This document shows, in pieces, positions 1 through 11,586 of a DNA stretch of 64,000 nt. The notes under the pieces are model-generated. The model was given only the letters and a program-made list of their open reading frames with translations. It searched no databases and was not told the origin of the DNA. This DNA comes from Allacma fusca (taxonomy: Eukaryota; Arthropoda; Collembola; Symphypleona; Sminthuridae), in assembly GCA_947179485.1 (NCBI GenBank), contig OX359247.1, forward strand, positions 54,471,131-54,535,130, in the 5' to 3' direction. Each line of letters starts with the position of its first letter. Position 1 is the stretch's first letter. Position numbers and translations under genes: made by a program.

Positions 1-3000
1 CCTCGTAAACTGTGGCGGTGTATACCTGTGCGTCCTATTGGTAGGCTGTTATATAACGAGCCTCTCGGTGATTGATAGACGGTAAACCTGTCTTGGGGTC
101 TAAATGCCTGGTAGTAAGTACCTGTGTCAGAATTTCTGATGGTATTTGCAATAGTCAATGACGGATTCTGTTCTCTTAATTGCCTCCCTACTTGCACCAA
201 TGTCCTTAAAGCTGTTTCACTAACGTCGAGTGGCGGTGCTCGCAACGCGTGCACGGGTGGATGTACGTAAATTCGACCTCCCGGTGACTGGTAAACTCGG
301 TGTACCAGTTGTTCGTTATTGTTTGCCTGGGTGGAATCTGTGTTGACGTACAATTTTGTTGATGCTAAATCCCTCTTAACGTTAGCCTGTGATGTACTAC
401 CAATTTGGGTGGTCTCGACCTCCTCGGTTGGTGTCTCCAAGTCGTCTTGGGTGGGTTGTAGTCTAAATTTCAGGTTAGGTTGAGTTGGTCGGTTCCTAGG
501 CGTATTTTCCGTTGAAACCTGTCTATTCTGACCGGCTAGTGAGATGTGTACTGGGTTAATTTGCTGTGTTGTCTCGTGAGAGTTGCTGTGTCGGCTTGAC
601 TGCCCTCTGTCACCTGTTGCGGGTGTTGAGCGACAGGAATTACTGGACCTCGGGGTCACTCTCGGTTGTGCCGTAGAGCTCCCTGTTGGCGTCTGATTAC
701 CTGTCTGGATTGTAGGTGATGTAGTGGGTGCTCTTGGGCTACCCTTCTGTATGGCTGTCTCGCAACGGCTGTTGCTTGGTCTCTCACGTGTCGTAATCCC
801 TTGTGGACTGGTTCTGGGATTTAAGTTGCTGTTTTCCTCAGCACTATTTACCCTGTAATGTCTTCTCGCCGATTTCTGGAAAAGTTGTGACCTAGGTGAT
901 GAGTAATCTACCTGGTTACTGTCCGTCACCTGGTTACTTGGTCTGAGATGGTCACGATCGGAGTTACTCGACTTCCGATTTCGAGGGGTTGTTAAACCTG
1001 CTTGAAGTGTCGCTGAGGCTATTGCTTGGGCTATAGCCTTGTTGATTGAGCTTGAGCTGGTATTCAAGCTTTCCGGTGAAATTCTTCGTGACGTAACGGG
1101 TTGTATTGTGGGCTCGCCTGAGATGGTCCTTAGCGTAGATCTAGATGCTGGTTCTAATAAACCCGTAACCGGATTCCGTGTTACTGGTGGGTTTCTTTGG
1201 TCGTACCTAAGGTACCTGCTTATGATGTCGTCAGCACTGGAGTCGATTGCACTTTGCTGGGTGGTCCCGTTGTTATCTGGCTCTTGTTCTGGACCTGGCC
1301 TACTCTCGTCGCTGACTCGCCTTTCTTGTCGTTGTTGACCAAATTCTAGATTTTCACTAAGTCTTCCGGATTGTATCACGGTTGTGTACCTAGGTGTATC
1401 GTTGAAGAAAATCTGGCTATCCTGGTGTGCCTGATGGCTTCTCAACGACAATACCCGGTGCTCTAAAAGGTTTCGGATGACGTCTGTGGGGATGAAAATG
1501 TTGTCCCTGACGTTCCGACCGTACTCGAAGGCACGTGTACGTAACACTTCCCTTTCTTCCCTATTCGGATCTCTGTTATTGTCCCGTCTGTGGGTGACTT
1601 CAGCTAATCTAAGGAAAAAATGTGTCCACTGGACTGTACCTGTATAAAGATTTTGAGCTAACCTGTGATACACCTCTATCAGCTGTCCTTCCAATCCTCG
1701 AACTACCAGAAAATTTTCCACTGAGTTCCGTTGGAAGCCTGCTGTGGTCACTAGTTGTTGAAATGATCCCGCTGGTACTATCACACCTGTACCTGTCACT
1801 AATTGTACGAAATTTTCTTCCACTCTTTGGATGTTATCTTGCCCTTCTCTGATCGGTGGTAATTGATCCTCGACTGGGCCTTCCTGTTCTGTAGACTCAG
1901 ACACCCGGCTGAGTGTCCTTTGAAAGCCTATATCTCCTCTATTGGAAAATCCTGGAGATGGTCTTGATAGAAACCTATCTCGTACAAGTTGTTGTATGTC
2001 TGGTTGTTGAGAAACTGTAGTATTCGACTGTGAAGCCTTACAGTGGTCGCTGATGCTTAGGTTTGATAACTGCTGATTTAATTGAGTAGTGACCTGGTCA
2101 CGATCACTCCCTATACTGTTATTGGTACGTGGCACTCCTGTTGGTGAGTCACCTTGTTCACTCTGTTCGGTTGACTCGTCCGATTGAGTTATTGCTAAAT
2201 TGTCCCTAAATGATGAGTGTGTACTGAGATTCCCTTGCTGGATAATCTCTGGTGTACTTGTTGCTATAGCTATTGGTCTGTTGGAATCCTCCAAATCATC
2301 CAATTCCGTTGAGCTTTGCTGATTAACCTGTTGTTCTGTTTGTCCAGTAGCTTTGCTGCACATTCTTTGACTTTGTACATCCTGTTGGGATTGTATGCTC
2401 GTGTCTTGAGGAATGTCTCCGTTGCCAACTGGGTTTGTCAGGTTGCTGACAACCACATTGCTGGGTGATTCATTGGTCACATCTTCCATCTCACTTTCTG
2501 GAGTTGCGAATCCTTGCTCGCCCTCCCCTACGCTTGTATGGTTGCTTCCGGGATCCGTGAGAATTTCAAATGATGACATGGCAGCGCTACTAGCTGGTCT
2601 TTCCTCAGGTTGATTAAATTGCGACAGGATTTCCTTGATCGTGGGGTCAGCATCGTGACTGACAAAAACCATGTCTCCTCTAGCATTTAGCATGAATTCG
2701 CCTGTGGCCTCAACCTCCTGGTCTTGTTGGACCTGTTGGCCCTCCAGGTTGGTTACCTCGAGGTCGCGTAATTCTCGTTGCATAGCTAGTCTATGGAGAT
2801 TCTGTCCTTGCACCACCTTTGTTTTTGAAAACTTTGGTGTTTGTGCTGTCGATACTGTTGGTGTTCGTTTCGGACTGGTTGCCGTACCTGTTACAGGTGT
2901 TGACACCGTGTCCAAGAACACATCCATGCTTTCATCATTATTGTCAGGATTATCTCCGTGCCCCGTGGCCTGCGAGCCCGATGGACTTTGTGCAGATAAT

Positions 3001-3260
3001 GCCACGGTTGTACTGCCGGATTCTTCCATGACTGTAGATGTCGAAGCTGAAGATGTTGAAGAGAGGTCTACACCTGCCGTTGCTGTATTAGCTTTGGCTT
3101 TCGCTGCTTTCCTCTCCTCTTTCCTGCGGGCGAGGATTTCCTCCAAGCCTGTTTCATTCTGTGGTACTGGTCCTGCAGATCGCGTAGTCCTTCTAGATGG
3201 TATTGAAGGTGCAGGTGGTGGTTCCCTTCTTGATGGATGTTGGTTCTTTTCGGGTTCCAT
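1..3260 (-). CDS. Large uncharacterised ORF (3' end outside window), possible retroelement first ORF
   Basis: Reading the minus strand from an ATG at 3260 (context AGGTATGG), the frame stays open for 1,086 codons to the window edge. An in-frame TAG lies just upstream at 3305-3303, so 3260 is the first ATG. I checked every triplet of this frame from 3 to about 2360 and translated the rest; no stop was seen. The N-terminal third is rich in Ser, Thr, Pro and Gln, with a basic-acidic helix-like patch near residues 35-55. The last 400 visible residues are rich in Asn, Gln, Thr, Ser and Arg. A denser, hydrophobic, possibly folded segment lies around residues 470-600. By eye the stretch is clearly more GC-rich than the rest of the window. 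I recognise no domain. Its size, composition, lack of introns and long leader suggest a Gag-like first ORF of an LTR or similar element, but no zinc knuckle, protease, polymerase or LTR is visible. A host gene for a disordered protein remains possible. Confidence 0.5.
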   Translation of the reverse strand, partial: MEPEKNQHPSRREPPPAPSIPSRRTTRSAGPVPQNETGLEEILARRKEERKAAKAKANTATAGVDLSSTSSASTSTVMEESGSTTVALSAQSPSGSQATGHGDNPDNNDESMDVFLDTVSTPVTGTATSPKRTPTVSTAQTPKFSKTKVVQGQNLHRLAMQRELRDLEVTNLEGQQVQQDQEVEATGEFMLNARGDMVFVSHDADPTIKEILSQFNQPEERPASSAAMSSFEILTDPGSNHTSVGEGEQGFATPESEMEDVTNESPSNVVVSNLTNPVGNGDIPQDTSIQSQQDVQSQRMCSKATGQTEQQVNQQSSTELDDLEDSNRPIAIATSTPEIIQQGNLSTHSSFRDNLAITQSDESTEQSEQGDSPTGVPRTNNSIGSDRDQVTTQLNQQLSNLSISDHCKASQSNTTVSQQPDIQQLVRDRFLSRPSPGFSNRGDIGFQRTLSRVSESTEQEGPVEDQLPPIREGQDNIQRVEENFVQLVTGTGVIVPAGSFQQLVTTAGFQRNSVENFLVVRGLEGQLIEVYHRLAQNLYTGTVQWTHFFLRLAEVTHRRDNNRDPNREEREVLRTRAFEYGRNVRDNIFIPTDVIRNLLEHRVLSLRSHQAHQDSQIFFNDTPRYTTVIQSGRLSENLEFGQQRQERRVSDESRPGPEQEPDNNGTTQQSAIDSSADDIISRYLRYDQRNPPVTRNPVTGLLEPASRSTLRTISGEPTIQPVTSRRISPESLNTSSSSINKAIAQAIASATLQAGLTTPRNRKSSNSDRDHLRPSNQVTDSNQVDYSSPRSQLFQKSARRHYRVNSAEENSNLNPRTSPQGITTRERPSNSRCETAIQKGSPRAPTTSPTIQTGNQTPTGSSTAQPRVTPRSSNSCRSTPATGDRGQSSRHSNSHETTQQINPVHISLAGQNRQVSTENTPRNRPTQPNLKFRLQPTQDDLETPTEEVETTQIGSTSQANVKRDLASTKLYVNTDSTQANNNEQLVHRVYQSPGGRIYVHPPVHALRAPPLDVSETALRTLVQVGRQLREQNPSLTIANTIRNSDTGTYYQAFRPQDRFTVYQSPRGSLYNSLPIGRTGIHRHSLR

Positions 3261-3529
3261 ACCTGTAAACGTCCTAACTTTTTCTGGATGGACTGAAAAA
3301 TGCTAAGGCGTTTCGTAGAGTTTGGTTTTATGAATTTGTTTTGACGGTTGTGAGAGTTCTTTTGTCAATTTCAATCCTGAAAACCTTCTTAAAACTTATG
3401 CCAAATTTCAACTTAAACCGTTTCCTAAAATTTTGCCTTGTATGTCTATGCTATTTTAATCCTAGTTTTAAAACTTAATTGTGCCAATTGGTGATGATAA
3501 CTTGGAAAAGAAATTTTTTGTGCTTATAA

Positions 3530-3905
3530 CCTAAGTGTTCAAACCCTGAACGTCCCTAACCTTAGCTGTGAATCGTCTTAGACTTAATCTCTGTAATCCT
3601 AACGTTTCCAATGAGTACCTCCTGGTGTTACCACCTGGATTTCCTTAACCTAAACTTTCTAATCTTAATTTCCTTTAGACTTAACCCTTCTTAAAAACTA
3701 ACTGTTTTTAAACTTAATCCTTTTAAACCTAGACTGTCGTAAACTTACTTTCTTTAAACTTAAACTCCTTAAGACCTATTCCCCTTAAAACTTAGTGTCT
3801 TTTGAACTTAACCTTCCCTAAACTTAGTCTCCTTAATCCTATCCTCCTTAAAACTTAAAGCTCTTAGACTTACTCACCTTAAAACTTAACCCTCTTAAAC
3901 TTACT
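3530..3905. repeat. Degenerate tandem repeat, period about 18-20 bp
   Basis: A run of imperfect copies of a unit close to CCTTAAAACTTAAC, with CTTAA and AACTTA recurring every 18-20 bases. It sits directly upstream of the large minus-strand ORF, so it would be transcribed as part of that ORF's leader. Spacing and sequence both drift, which suggests an old minisatellite. Confidence 0.5.
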
Positions 3906-3959
3906 TATTTGCAATGGCTAGTTGCGTCTAACTCCTTAAATTAGCAGTCTTATTGTCAA

Positions 3960-5730
3960 TCAACACTCCTCACATTCGGGCCGGTGTTGCCTAAATTCCC
4001 TAAATACTCCTGTAATGATTCCCAGAATTAATAAGGACTGTATTCCTCGCTACTAATTACCCTTCTGTCCCAAAGGATATGTTTCGCGTCCTAATTCGTA
4101 CCTAAGAACTTCCTTGAACCGATCCTACCATCAGCAAGGCTTGTATCTGTTGTTAGACAGCAAAAACTGAAAGCACCAGAATTTACTGAATTCCTATCCC
4201 TATAACCAACTCTCAAAAGCCATGAGCCTGTGGTTTCTTATGCCAAATCTCTCTACTCTAGCAAAATCCTTCGAGAATGGCTAATCTTATGATGCACTCA
4301 AAACCATGAGTCATCTATGGAAGAAGTAATAAATATGAAAGTCCCTATGTATGGCCATAGCTGGAAACCGCATACATAGATTTTAAAGTGAACCTCCGTG
4401 CTTTGGAATGTCCCCTGTTATCCTATCCACTAAACCATGGACCTCCTTACTAGTAATAGTCATTGCTGTTACCTATCCGCTAGCTCGGGCACATTACAAA
4501 CATATACCTATATCGGTGCGTCAATCATAGCCTCTCCGATTACCTCTAGTAGGTCACAGGCTTATCGGTACTTTTGTCGGCACTCCATCCGAACACCTCC
4601 GTGCTTGGAATGACTCGAACCCTACTAAACCATAAGGTCCCTCCTAATCTTCCTAGCCTCTCGGATTCTACGTATACTAAAACCTATATACAACAATGAT
4701 TCCGCTCACATTTCGGCCCTTGAATCCCTAAAAACTACGTAGATGAGAATTTTCTTATATGTATGCTTATGTACTATGCCAATGTGTCCACGCTCAATGT
4801 ACCTCGGCCCTTTGGACTAAATTTTGTTCAAACCTTAATTAAACTGTCCTAATCACCTCGGTGCTCATGTTCGGCCCTTCCGAGAAAATTTTGTACACCT
4901 TACATACTATAATCTTTAGACGGTCTGATCTACCTATGCTCTCTAACTGAGCTGTATAGGTTTTGATTTGCAAAATGACTAACTGAAATCTGATATGCTC
5001 CGTGCTCACATTCGGCCTTCCGGATTAACTTTAAAGTCCTAATGTTTGCCAAAACCATGACAAATTATGTCCTAATTACCCAGCGCACAAAACGGCATTT
5101 CTGGTAGAACTGGAAAGATGGAAGAAGAAAAGATGTTTGTGAAAAGTTTATGATAGATCCTATTGTTACCCGTGTAAACCTACACTTCAGGTAAAGAAAG
5201 TAATTTTCAGCGAAAGAGTTTTAATTGGGTTTTGCCACCTTGCCATGGGGCTCTTAATTACGTAATTTGGAGGTTATAGATGTTAAGGACATTTGTGCTC
5301 ATAACTCGGCCCTTCAAATGTACTTATACTAGAAGGAGAAAAGATGTAGAGAAAGAAGAGAGTGAAAATTATTTTTGAGTTATTTACTGAAAGATAGATC
5401 ATATTGTTGCTTTAAACTAAGCTTGGAAAGTTAATTTTGAGAGTCTTGTATTAATAAAAAAATGTCCTAATTGATTAAAAGATTTTAATTGTGTTTTGGG
5501 TTCCTATCCCCTAGCCTGGGGTTTCCCAAAACTTTGAAACGTAATTTGAAGAATTTAAAAGAATTTCAACGCTCAAAACGGCCCTTTTGAAATTAGGAAC
5601 TTAAACTTACGAAGAGAAAGATTACTATTATACTGCGCACAAGAACGGCACTTCAGCCGGAATAGTTCCCTTTACAGTACGAACACTGTTTATGCCTACG
5701 CTCAAAACCCGGCCCTTTAGGCGTCTAAAA
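3960..5730 (-). repeat. Leader region with about ten dispersed copies of an AGGGCCG...GAGC motif
   Basis: On the minus strand the core AGGGCCG followed after 4-10 bases by TGAGC recurs near 3970, 4710, 4800, 4870, 5010, 5305, 5580 and 5710. A variant (TGCCGTT...GTGCGC) occurs near 5090 and 5645. Two further stretches (about 4390-4445 and 4590-4640) read TGGTTTAGT, which resembles a tRNA A box, followed by ATTCCAA and GCACGGAGG. No long ORF lies here. The motif is confined to the leader of the large ORF; its function is unknown. Confidence 0.45.
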
Positions 5731-7700
5731 AGATAGAAGAAGACTTATTTTACTGGAAGAAGCTAATTTTGATGAAAATTTGTTATGCACATACACCTAC
5801 TATGTATTCTGAAAACCACAAAATACATATATATGTATGCGCAATTTTCTAATTTGAACATATGATTTGTCTCTAAACTCTGGTTAATTACTCCTGAATA
5901 TTAGCTACGCTTCGTAACTACATTACAAAATTAATATGCTCCTAAACATGAAATTCATGAACCTTAAAGAAAATAGTATTACCTTATTGGACGTCCTCTT
6001 CCCCTAATTTTCCGGTTGGAAAGAGTCCCAATTTCACTAGCACTTAAAATAGTATTCGTGGCCACAAAAATAGTTCTTTTTCTAGTGCCGCACTAGGACT
6101 TCTGAACTGTTATTTGAATCCGCGCGTGATGATAATGGCCAAATTTTCTTTCTTGAGGTAACATTGTTGCATGTTATAACTGCCTTTCACGAGAAGTTTC
6201 GGGTGGCCCTGGAGAGAAATGAGAATATTTCCTCCTTGTTGGGCCCCATACTTCCATCCCATGAATTTTGTTTGACTAACGACCTTACTTGCTACAAAGT
6301 TTGGTCTTATGTCACAGGGTCATCCGCAGGTCCCCGACCTACGGATCCTCCGGGTCCTTACCAAATAAAACCCGAAGGCCTGGCAGAAACATCATGTTAC
6401 GTTGCTATCACCCGGGTATTGATGTTGTGTGGGTAATAGACAATGTAGCCTAGGTTCGGGCGTTCCATTCCCCTGAATTATGGTTTCGATGTTGGTGAAA
6501 CTCATGAATAAATGGAACTTATTGAGTTCTGTGTGTAGTTCTTTTATTTAGCTTTTTGGCCAATTTATTGTTCCTAAACTGATACAATTTACACTGAACA
6601 ATTAACATTTAACACAAATAGAATTTGAAGTCTGAATCTCTTCTTCCTGAAATTCTTCGAATTTCATGTTGCCCCGCTTGCTACCCGTGGAGATCCATCC
6701 CGGAGGGAATGGACTCTAGGTGCGGCTCCTCTTGATGTTGCTTGCTTGACGTCGAGATTAGAACTTGTACTTAATCTACGTGTCTTAATCTAAATCTAAT
6801 CTTACCCTATTCTTAGTTTATTGTTTATTAAATGATCTGAATCATTTCCTTATAATTATGTTATGTCAGCGTTTGGCGTCACGTAGCCTCTGCTTACGAC
6901 CTTCCAAACTATTTGCTGACTTAGATTATGCTTATTCTACTCTATTTATAATATATCCGTAACAATATGAAGAAAATTGTGAGACATATGAAAATTGAAA
7001 CAATGTCAAAACTTGAGGAATCAAATTACATTTATGTAAGCGATTTCAATTATCATAATTAATTCTCAACTGAGAAATCTATCATATTTAGTTATGATAA
7101 AAAACCCATAAAGTGTCACACAAAAAATGACTAACCAAACAAATGACTCTGACATTGGCAAGCTCTAGTAGTACGGAGGGAAATTGCAGGAAATGAGAAT
7201 ATTCCCAATGTATAGCCCCCTGTAGAAATAAGTATTATGTACAAGTGGAAATCTCTTACAGCAAGAGCACAATGAACCACTCCAGTTTTTTGCTACTCAA
7301 TATGTTGCTACATACTTTGAAGCTCTATACCTTAAATAACATGATAAGGATCTTTACTTTGCAATATAAGTCAATGGAGTAATAACTATAGTCATTATAA
7401 AAAACAAAATGAGATAATGTGTTCTCAAGTAATGTGTCCATATGCCATTGTTGTCTAGGTGGGGGGTGCTATAGTAAAATTGTGTTTATATAATGATCCA
7501 TCCACACAAATACTTCCATACATGTAGGTATTTCAAACACAATATGAAGTTACCAGACATTCGAAGACCTTGAATTCAAGGACATGTTAGTCGGTAAAAT
7601 TTAGCACAAAAACTATCGTCTTAAATCCTGTATTGCTCCTGTCATCTTCTGCAAATCCCAGTGTTTCACTTTCAATACAAATGTACACGCGTTCACGACA
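5731..7700. other. Non-coding interval upstream of UGT1; possible end of the left-hand element
   Basis: AT-rich, with no conserved protein. A short frame at 6164-6436 lacks an ATG start and resembles nothing I know. If the large ORF belongs to an LTR element, its 5' LTR should lie in about 5.9-7.0 kb, but with only one end in the window no LTR or primer-binding site can be defined. From about 7,380 rightward the sequence resembles the region upstream of UGT2 (from about 15,770), so the UGT duplication included the promoter. Confidence 0.4.
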
Positions 7701-7710
7701 CTAAGACCAC

Positions 7711-7717
7711 TATAATA
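7711..7717 (+). promoter_or_regulatory. Possible TATA box of UGT1
   Basis: TATAATA lies 57 bases before the UGT1 ATG. The equivalent place in UGT2 has TATAAAA. Both follow a shared CACGACACTAA block, so the proximal promoter is conserved between the tandem copies. Confidence 0.3.
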
Positions 7718-7767
7718 TTAAGTGAACTTTGCTCATTTCCTCACGTTCATTCAGTGCAGCTGCGGAA

Positions 7768-9606
7768 ATGAACGCTAAAATAATTTTGACGGGAGCTTTG
7801 CTTCTAGGCCAATCAATATTTTGGGGCGAAGCGGCAAAAATATTTTTCATGATTCCAGTAACAACGATAAGTGAGAAAAACGTCTACATCCCATTAATTG
7901 ACGCGTTGGCAGAACGGGGTCATGAAGTGGTCGTCGCGTCCATCACAAAATCAAAATACAAATCCAAAAATATTCGGGAGTTTGTGCCGTGTAGGTACGA
8001 CCAATTTGTAGGAGACGGATTTGCTGACCCCATTGAATCCAGAAAACAAGTGGGTCGTTACACATCCCTAGCCTTGACAGAATATGGCTTTATAACAAAT
8101 GCCTGTGAAATAGTGTACAAAAATCCGGAATTTCAGAAAGTTATCACGGAAAAATTTGATTTAGTGATCAAAAATGCTTGGTGTGGGCATTGCTTCAATG
8201 GAGTCCTCTATAAACTTCAAGCTCCTTTCATCAATTTTAATACGATGATTCCCTACAATGAGGTTAACGAACAAACAGGAGCTAGAATTCCCGCCAGTTT
8301 TGTTCCGTTTGCTATGGGACCTGCTCGCTCTATAGGGAAGATGTCATTATTTGCAAGATTGGAAAATGTCCTCTTGGATATTCACTGGACACTATTCAAT
8401 AAATACATTTACTATCCTGCAATGGATCAAATATCCAGGAAATATCTCGGGCCAGATATCCCAAGTAGCGAGGAGATTAACAAAAACCTCAGTTTGGTTT
8501 TATCCAATTCTCACTTTGTCATCAATGCTCCGGTTCCGGTTTTGCCCGATGTGGTTGAGGTTGCAGGGATGCATTGCTTACCACCTAAACCAGTACCGAA
8601 GGTAATTGTTGTCTTAGTATTTTTAATTAAATTATTTTGTTTATACTTAAAGTTTTTAACACTAAGTTATTTTTCCAATTTTTGAAATCAAGGATCTTGA
8701 CGAATTCTTATCCGGAGATAAGGACGGCTTCATTTACTTCAGCATGGGTTCCATGGTCAATTCCAAACTTTTTTCGCCAAGCGTGAAAAAAATGTTCCTT
8801 TCAGTGTTTTCCAAGTTAAAACAACGGGTCCTTTGGAAATTTGAGGCTGACTTAACTGATTTGCCCCCAAATGTAAAAATCGGGAAATGGCTTCCACAAC
8901 AGGATATTTTAGGTGAGAAATTAAATCAAATTGAAGTACGTTTTGAAGTTAAGGAGAATCATTCTGAAAATACAATTTTATTTAGGACATCCGAACATTC
9001 GCCTATTCATAACACATGGAGGAGCCTTGAGCACTCAAGAAGCAATTTACAATGGAGTGCCTCTGGTGGTCATGCCAGTTTTTGCTGATCAGGACAACAA
9101 TGCTCGCCAAGCAGCGGAAAAGGGATTAGCTATAATGCTCGAGGTTACAGAACTCACTGAGGAAATATTGCTTTCAGCTATAAATAAGGTTCTTAATGAC
9201 GCCAGGTAGGGAATTCACATTTTTTATTTGTACATTGTTTATAAAATCTTATTCAAAATACATTTTTATAGAAATGGTTCAAGTTTGAATAACTAAACTA
9301 ATCTTTTTTAGTTATGCAAAAACGGCGAAGGATCTTTCAAGGTATTTTAAGGACCAGCCAATGACGCCTCTAAATAGAGCTGTTTTTTGGACGGAGTACG
9401 TGATTCGCCACAAAGGCACTCGTCATTTGCAGTCTTCTGCACGAGAGCTGAACTTCATTGAATACTATTTGTTGGATGTAATTGCGCTACTGGTTTCATT
9501 AGCGCTGTTACTTTTGTACATATTATACACAGTTTTTCGGCGTGTAATGAACCTTATTGTAGGTCTAAATGGTTCTAATAACGCTTTTGACAAAAAGCGA
9601 TTGTAA
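7768..9606 (+). CDS. UDP-glycosyltransferase 1 (UGT), 4 exons
   Basis: Membrane UDP-glycosyltransferase of the family that conjugates sugars to small lipophilic compounds. Exons 7768-8601, 8693-8912, 8986-9205 and 9312-9606 have GT-AG introns and matching phases, and join to 522 residues, the usual length. The first 20-25 residues form a signal peptide. The C-terminal nucleotide-sugar site is present: WLPQQDILG, then THGG, STQE and FADQDNNAR. It is followed by WTEYVIRHKG, a transmembrane helix near residues 480-505 and a C-terminal KKRL, which fits a KKxx ER-retrieval signal with the catalytic domain in the lumen. The N-terminal His-Asp catalytic dyad of classical UGTs seems absent: the expected SH reads SE in TISEKNVYIPL, and the Asp reads Asn in FDLVIKNAW. 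Acceptor substrate is unknown. Tandem paralogue of UGT2. The ATG at 7768 is chosen because it starts the signal peptide. Confidence 0.93.
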
Positions 9607-9817
9607 ACTGAACCATAAATGTGTATAACAAGTATTAATTCCATTTGATGTTCGAAAAAAATGTCCACTGATTTAAATTTTGACATTCTAACCAAATTGT
9701 ATGTACATTATATTTTTACCGATTTACCCAAATTGAGCACTAATGTATACTTGTTGTAGTCGATAATTTGGCCTTATCCTTTCAACTACAACAAGTTACT
9801 GTTTCCTGTATGCACAT

Positions 9818-10223
9818 TAGTGATGCCAATGGTCTGGTCTGATCTAGATTTTATGAAACTGGTCTGGTCCAAAGCTCAGACCAGACCATTGGTCTGGTCC
9901 AGTTTTTCGGACCAGACCAGACCAAAGACCATAGTCCGGACCATGGTCCAGAAAACCATAGGGTGCAATTTAATATTTACATCTTATCCAGTGAAATGCT
10001 TATTTCATCACCAGAAATAACGTTTTTAATTTGTTTCTAGGGATCTTGTTAACTCATAAATTTTTATTTTGCATGATTTTTGGATCATTGTCTTGTGGTC
10101 GGGTCTGGTCTGGTCCTGAACCTGGACCAATTGTATCTGGTCTGGTCCAAGTGTTGGATCAGACCGGACCAGACCAATAACGGACCAATATAAATGGTCC
10201 GGACCAGACCATTGGCATCCCTA
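9818..10223. mobile_element. hAT-type MITE, 406 bp
   Basis: Inverted ends TAGTGATGCCAATGG and TAGGGATGCCAATGG, flanked by an exact 8-bp target duplication ATGCACAT (9810-9817 and 10224-10231), as in hAT elements. Inside each end are crowded copies of GGTCTGGTC / GACCAGACC. It has no transposase and lies 0.2 kb downstream of UGT1. Confidence 0.88.
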
Positions 10224-10231
10224 ATGCACAT

Positions 10232-10750
10232 CGAAATGAGCAATAAAACGTCTACGTCGGACACAAATTAAAACGTCAACGCTTTTCGATGAGTTGGGGT
10301 TACGTCAGATGTGTGTTATACATATATTCCCTACTACTATAGATGTATTCGTTGAAAAACATCAAAACTCAAGCAAAGGAAGTGTGCAAGCAGAAAAAAC
10401 AGAACCAAGTGCAAAACCACATTCAAACAACCGTGCTAACCCAAAAATAAATGCTGAGTTTAGAAAGATTTTCATAATTTAGACGGCAATATAAAAGAAA
10501 AAAAGGTTTTACAGGTTTTTTGACAAATTAAGGGTTGTTTAAGAATTCCGATAAATTTACCAAATATTTAACACAAGACCTATTATCTCGAACAAAATAC
10601 TGACTCAATTCAAAGATTCAAAAACTTTTTTGTGGGTTGACCTACGATTCCTGAAACTGTGAATAAAAATATTCTACTAGAATGTTTTATGTTTCCTTGC
10701 TACCAAAATTATTTAAATAATTTTTAAACTTACTAAATCCAAAATTTGTA
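10232..10750. other. Unassigned intergenic DNA
   Basis: AT-rich, between two MITEs. I see no gene, repeat or motif in it. Confidence 0.5.
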
Positions 10751-11584
10751 CAGTAAAACCTGTATATAATGGCCGTTCATATAGTGGTTTCCTGTCAATA
10801 GTGGTCAAATTTGGCTTCCCGGTCCCATCTCCTATCCTTTATCATAGGGAATTCCCTCTATATAATGGTTTTCTATATAGTGGTAACCTGTTCATAGTGG
10901 TCTAATGAGCATGCCCCTTCAGTTCAAAATACAGCTTAAAGCACCTGTATATAGTGGTCAACCAGTCAGAACGAAGGGATACAACTCGCGCAAACCCGAA
11001 CCAATGACACAGCTGTTTGAGTTTAGTGCAATTAAAGGCATTTTGGGGCGTTTTTATCTCCAGCCGTTTAATATTGCATGTATTTGTACTAAATCAAACG
11101 ATGGTTTATTGGCTATATTATTAGTCCTTTGAAGTATTTCAATTAATTAGTGGTTACTTTTAATCATTTTAAAAAATTATTATTAGCTTTAAAAGATCTC
11201 AGATGATTTAATCATCCTGAGGTAATTCGAAACGAAACTTCGTCGAATAAATAGATCGACAAATATTTTTACCCAATTTCTGTATGGAAAATGCCTAAAA
11301 GGCAAGGTGCTTTGAAGATCATTGCAGTATTCTTCAAGATTCCCTTGGCAAGGTGAAAATTCGAAGTCTCAATTAGAAGTAAATTAGTGATTATTTTTAA
11401 AAAAGTGTAAAATTGCTGGTTGTCAATAACATATGCAATTCAAACTGCTGGATTCCTGCTCGTATGCCTGTATATGTATGTTTATATAGTGACTTTTGAC
11501 CACTATATACTTATACAGTGGTCCCTGTCTATAGTGGTCAAATTTCGGCGTCCCTAGGAAAACCATTATATACAGGTTTTACTG
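10751..11584. mobile_element. pogo/Tc1-mariner-like MITE, copy 1 (834 bp)
   Basis: Inverted ends CAGTAAAACCTGTATATAAT with flanking TA dinucleotides, as in Tc1/mariner-pogo elements. The element repeats ATAGTGGTCA-type words near both ends. It has no recognisable transposase. A 75-codon frame (10905-11132) is kept in the second copy at 34289-35112 with few changes. The two copies are close to identical over their full length. Confidence 0.82.
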
Positions 11585-11586
11585 TA

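Noticed and set aside
1039-3306. Several plus-strand open frames in the first 3.3 kb, the longest 211 codons
   Set aside because: They are antisense to the much longer minus-strand frame, mostly start at weak or non-ATG codons and have low-complexity composition.
6164-6436. Open frame of 90 codons
   Set aside because: Starts at TTG, no similarity recognised, no splice support.
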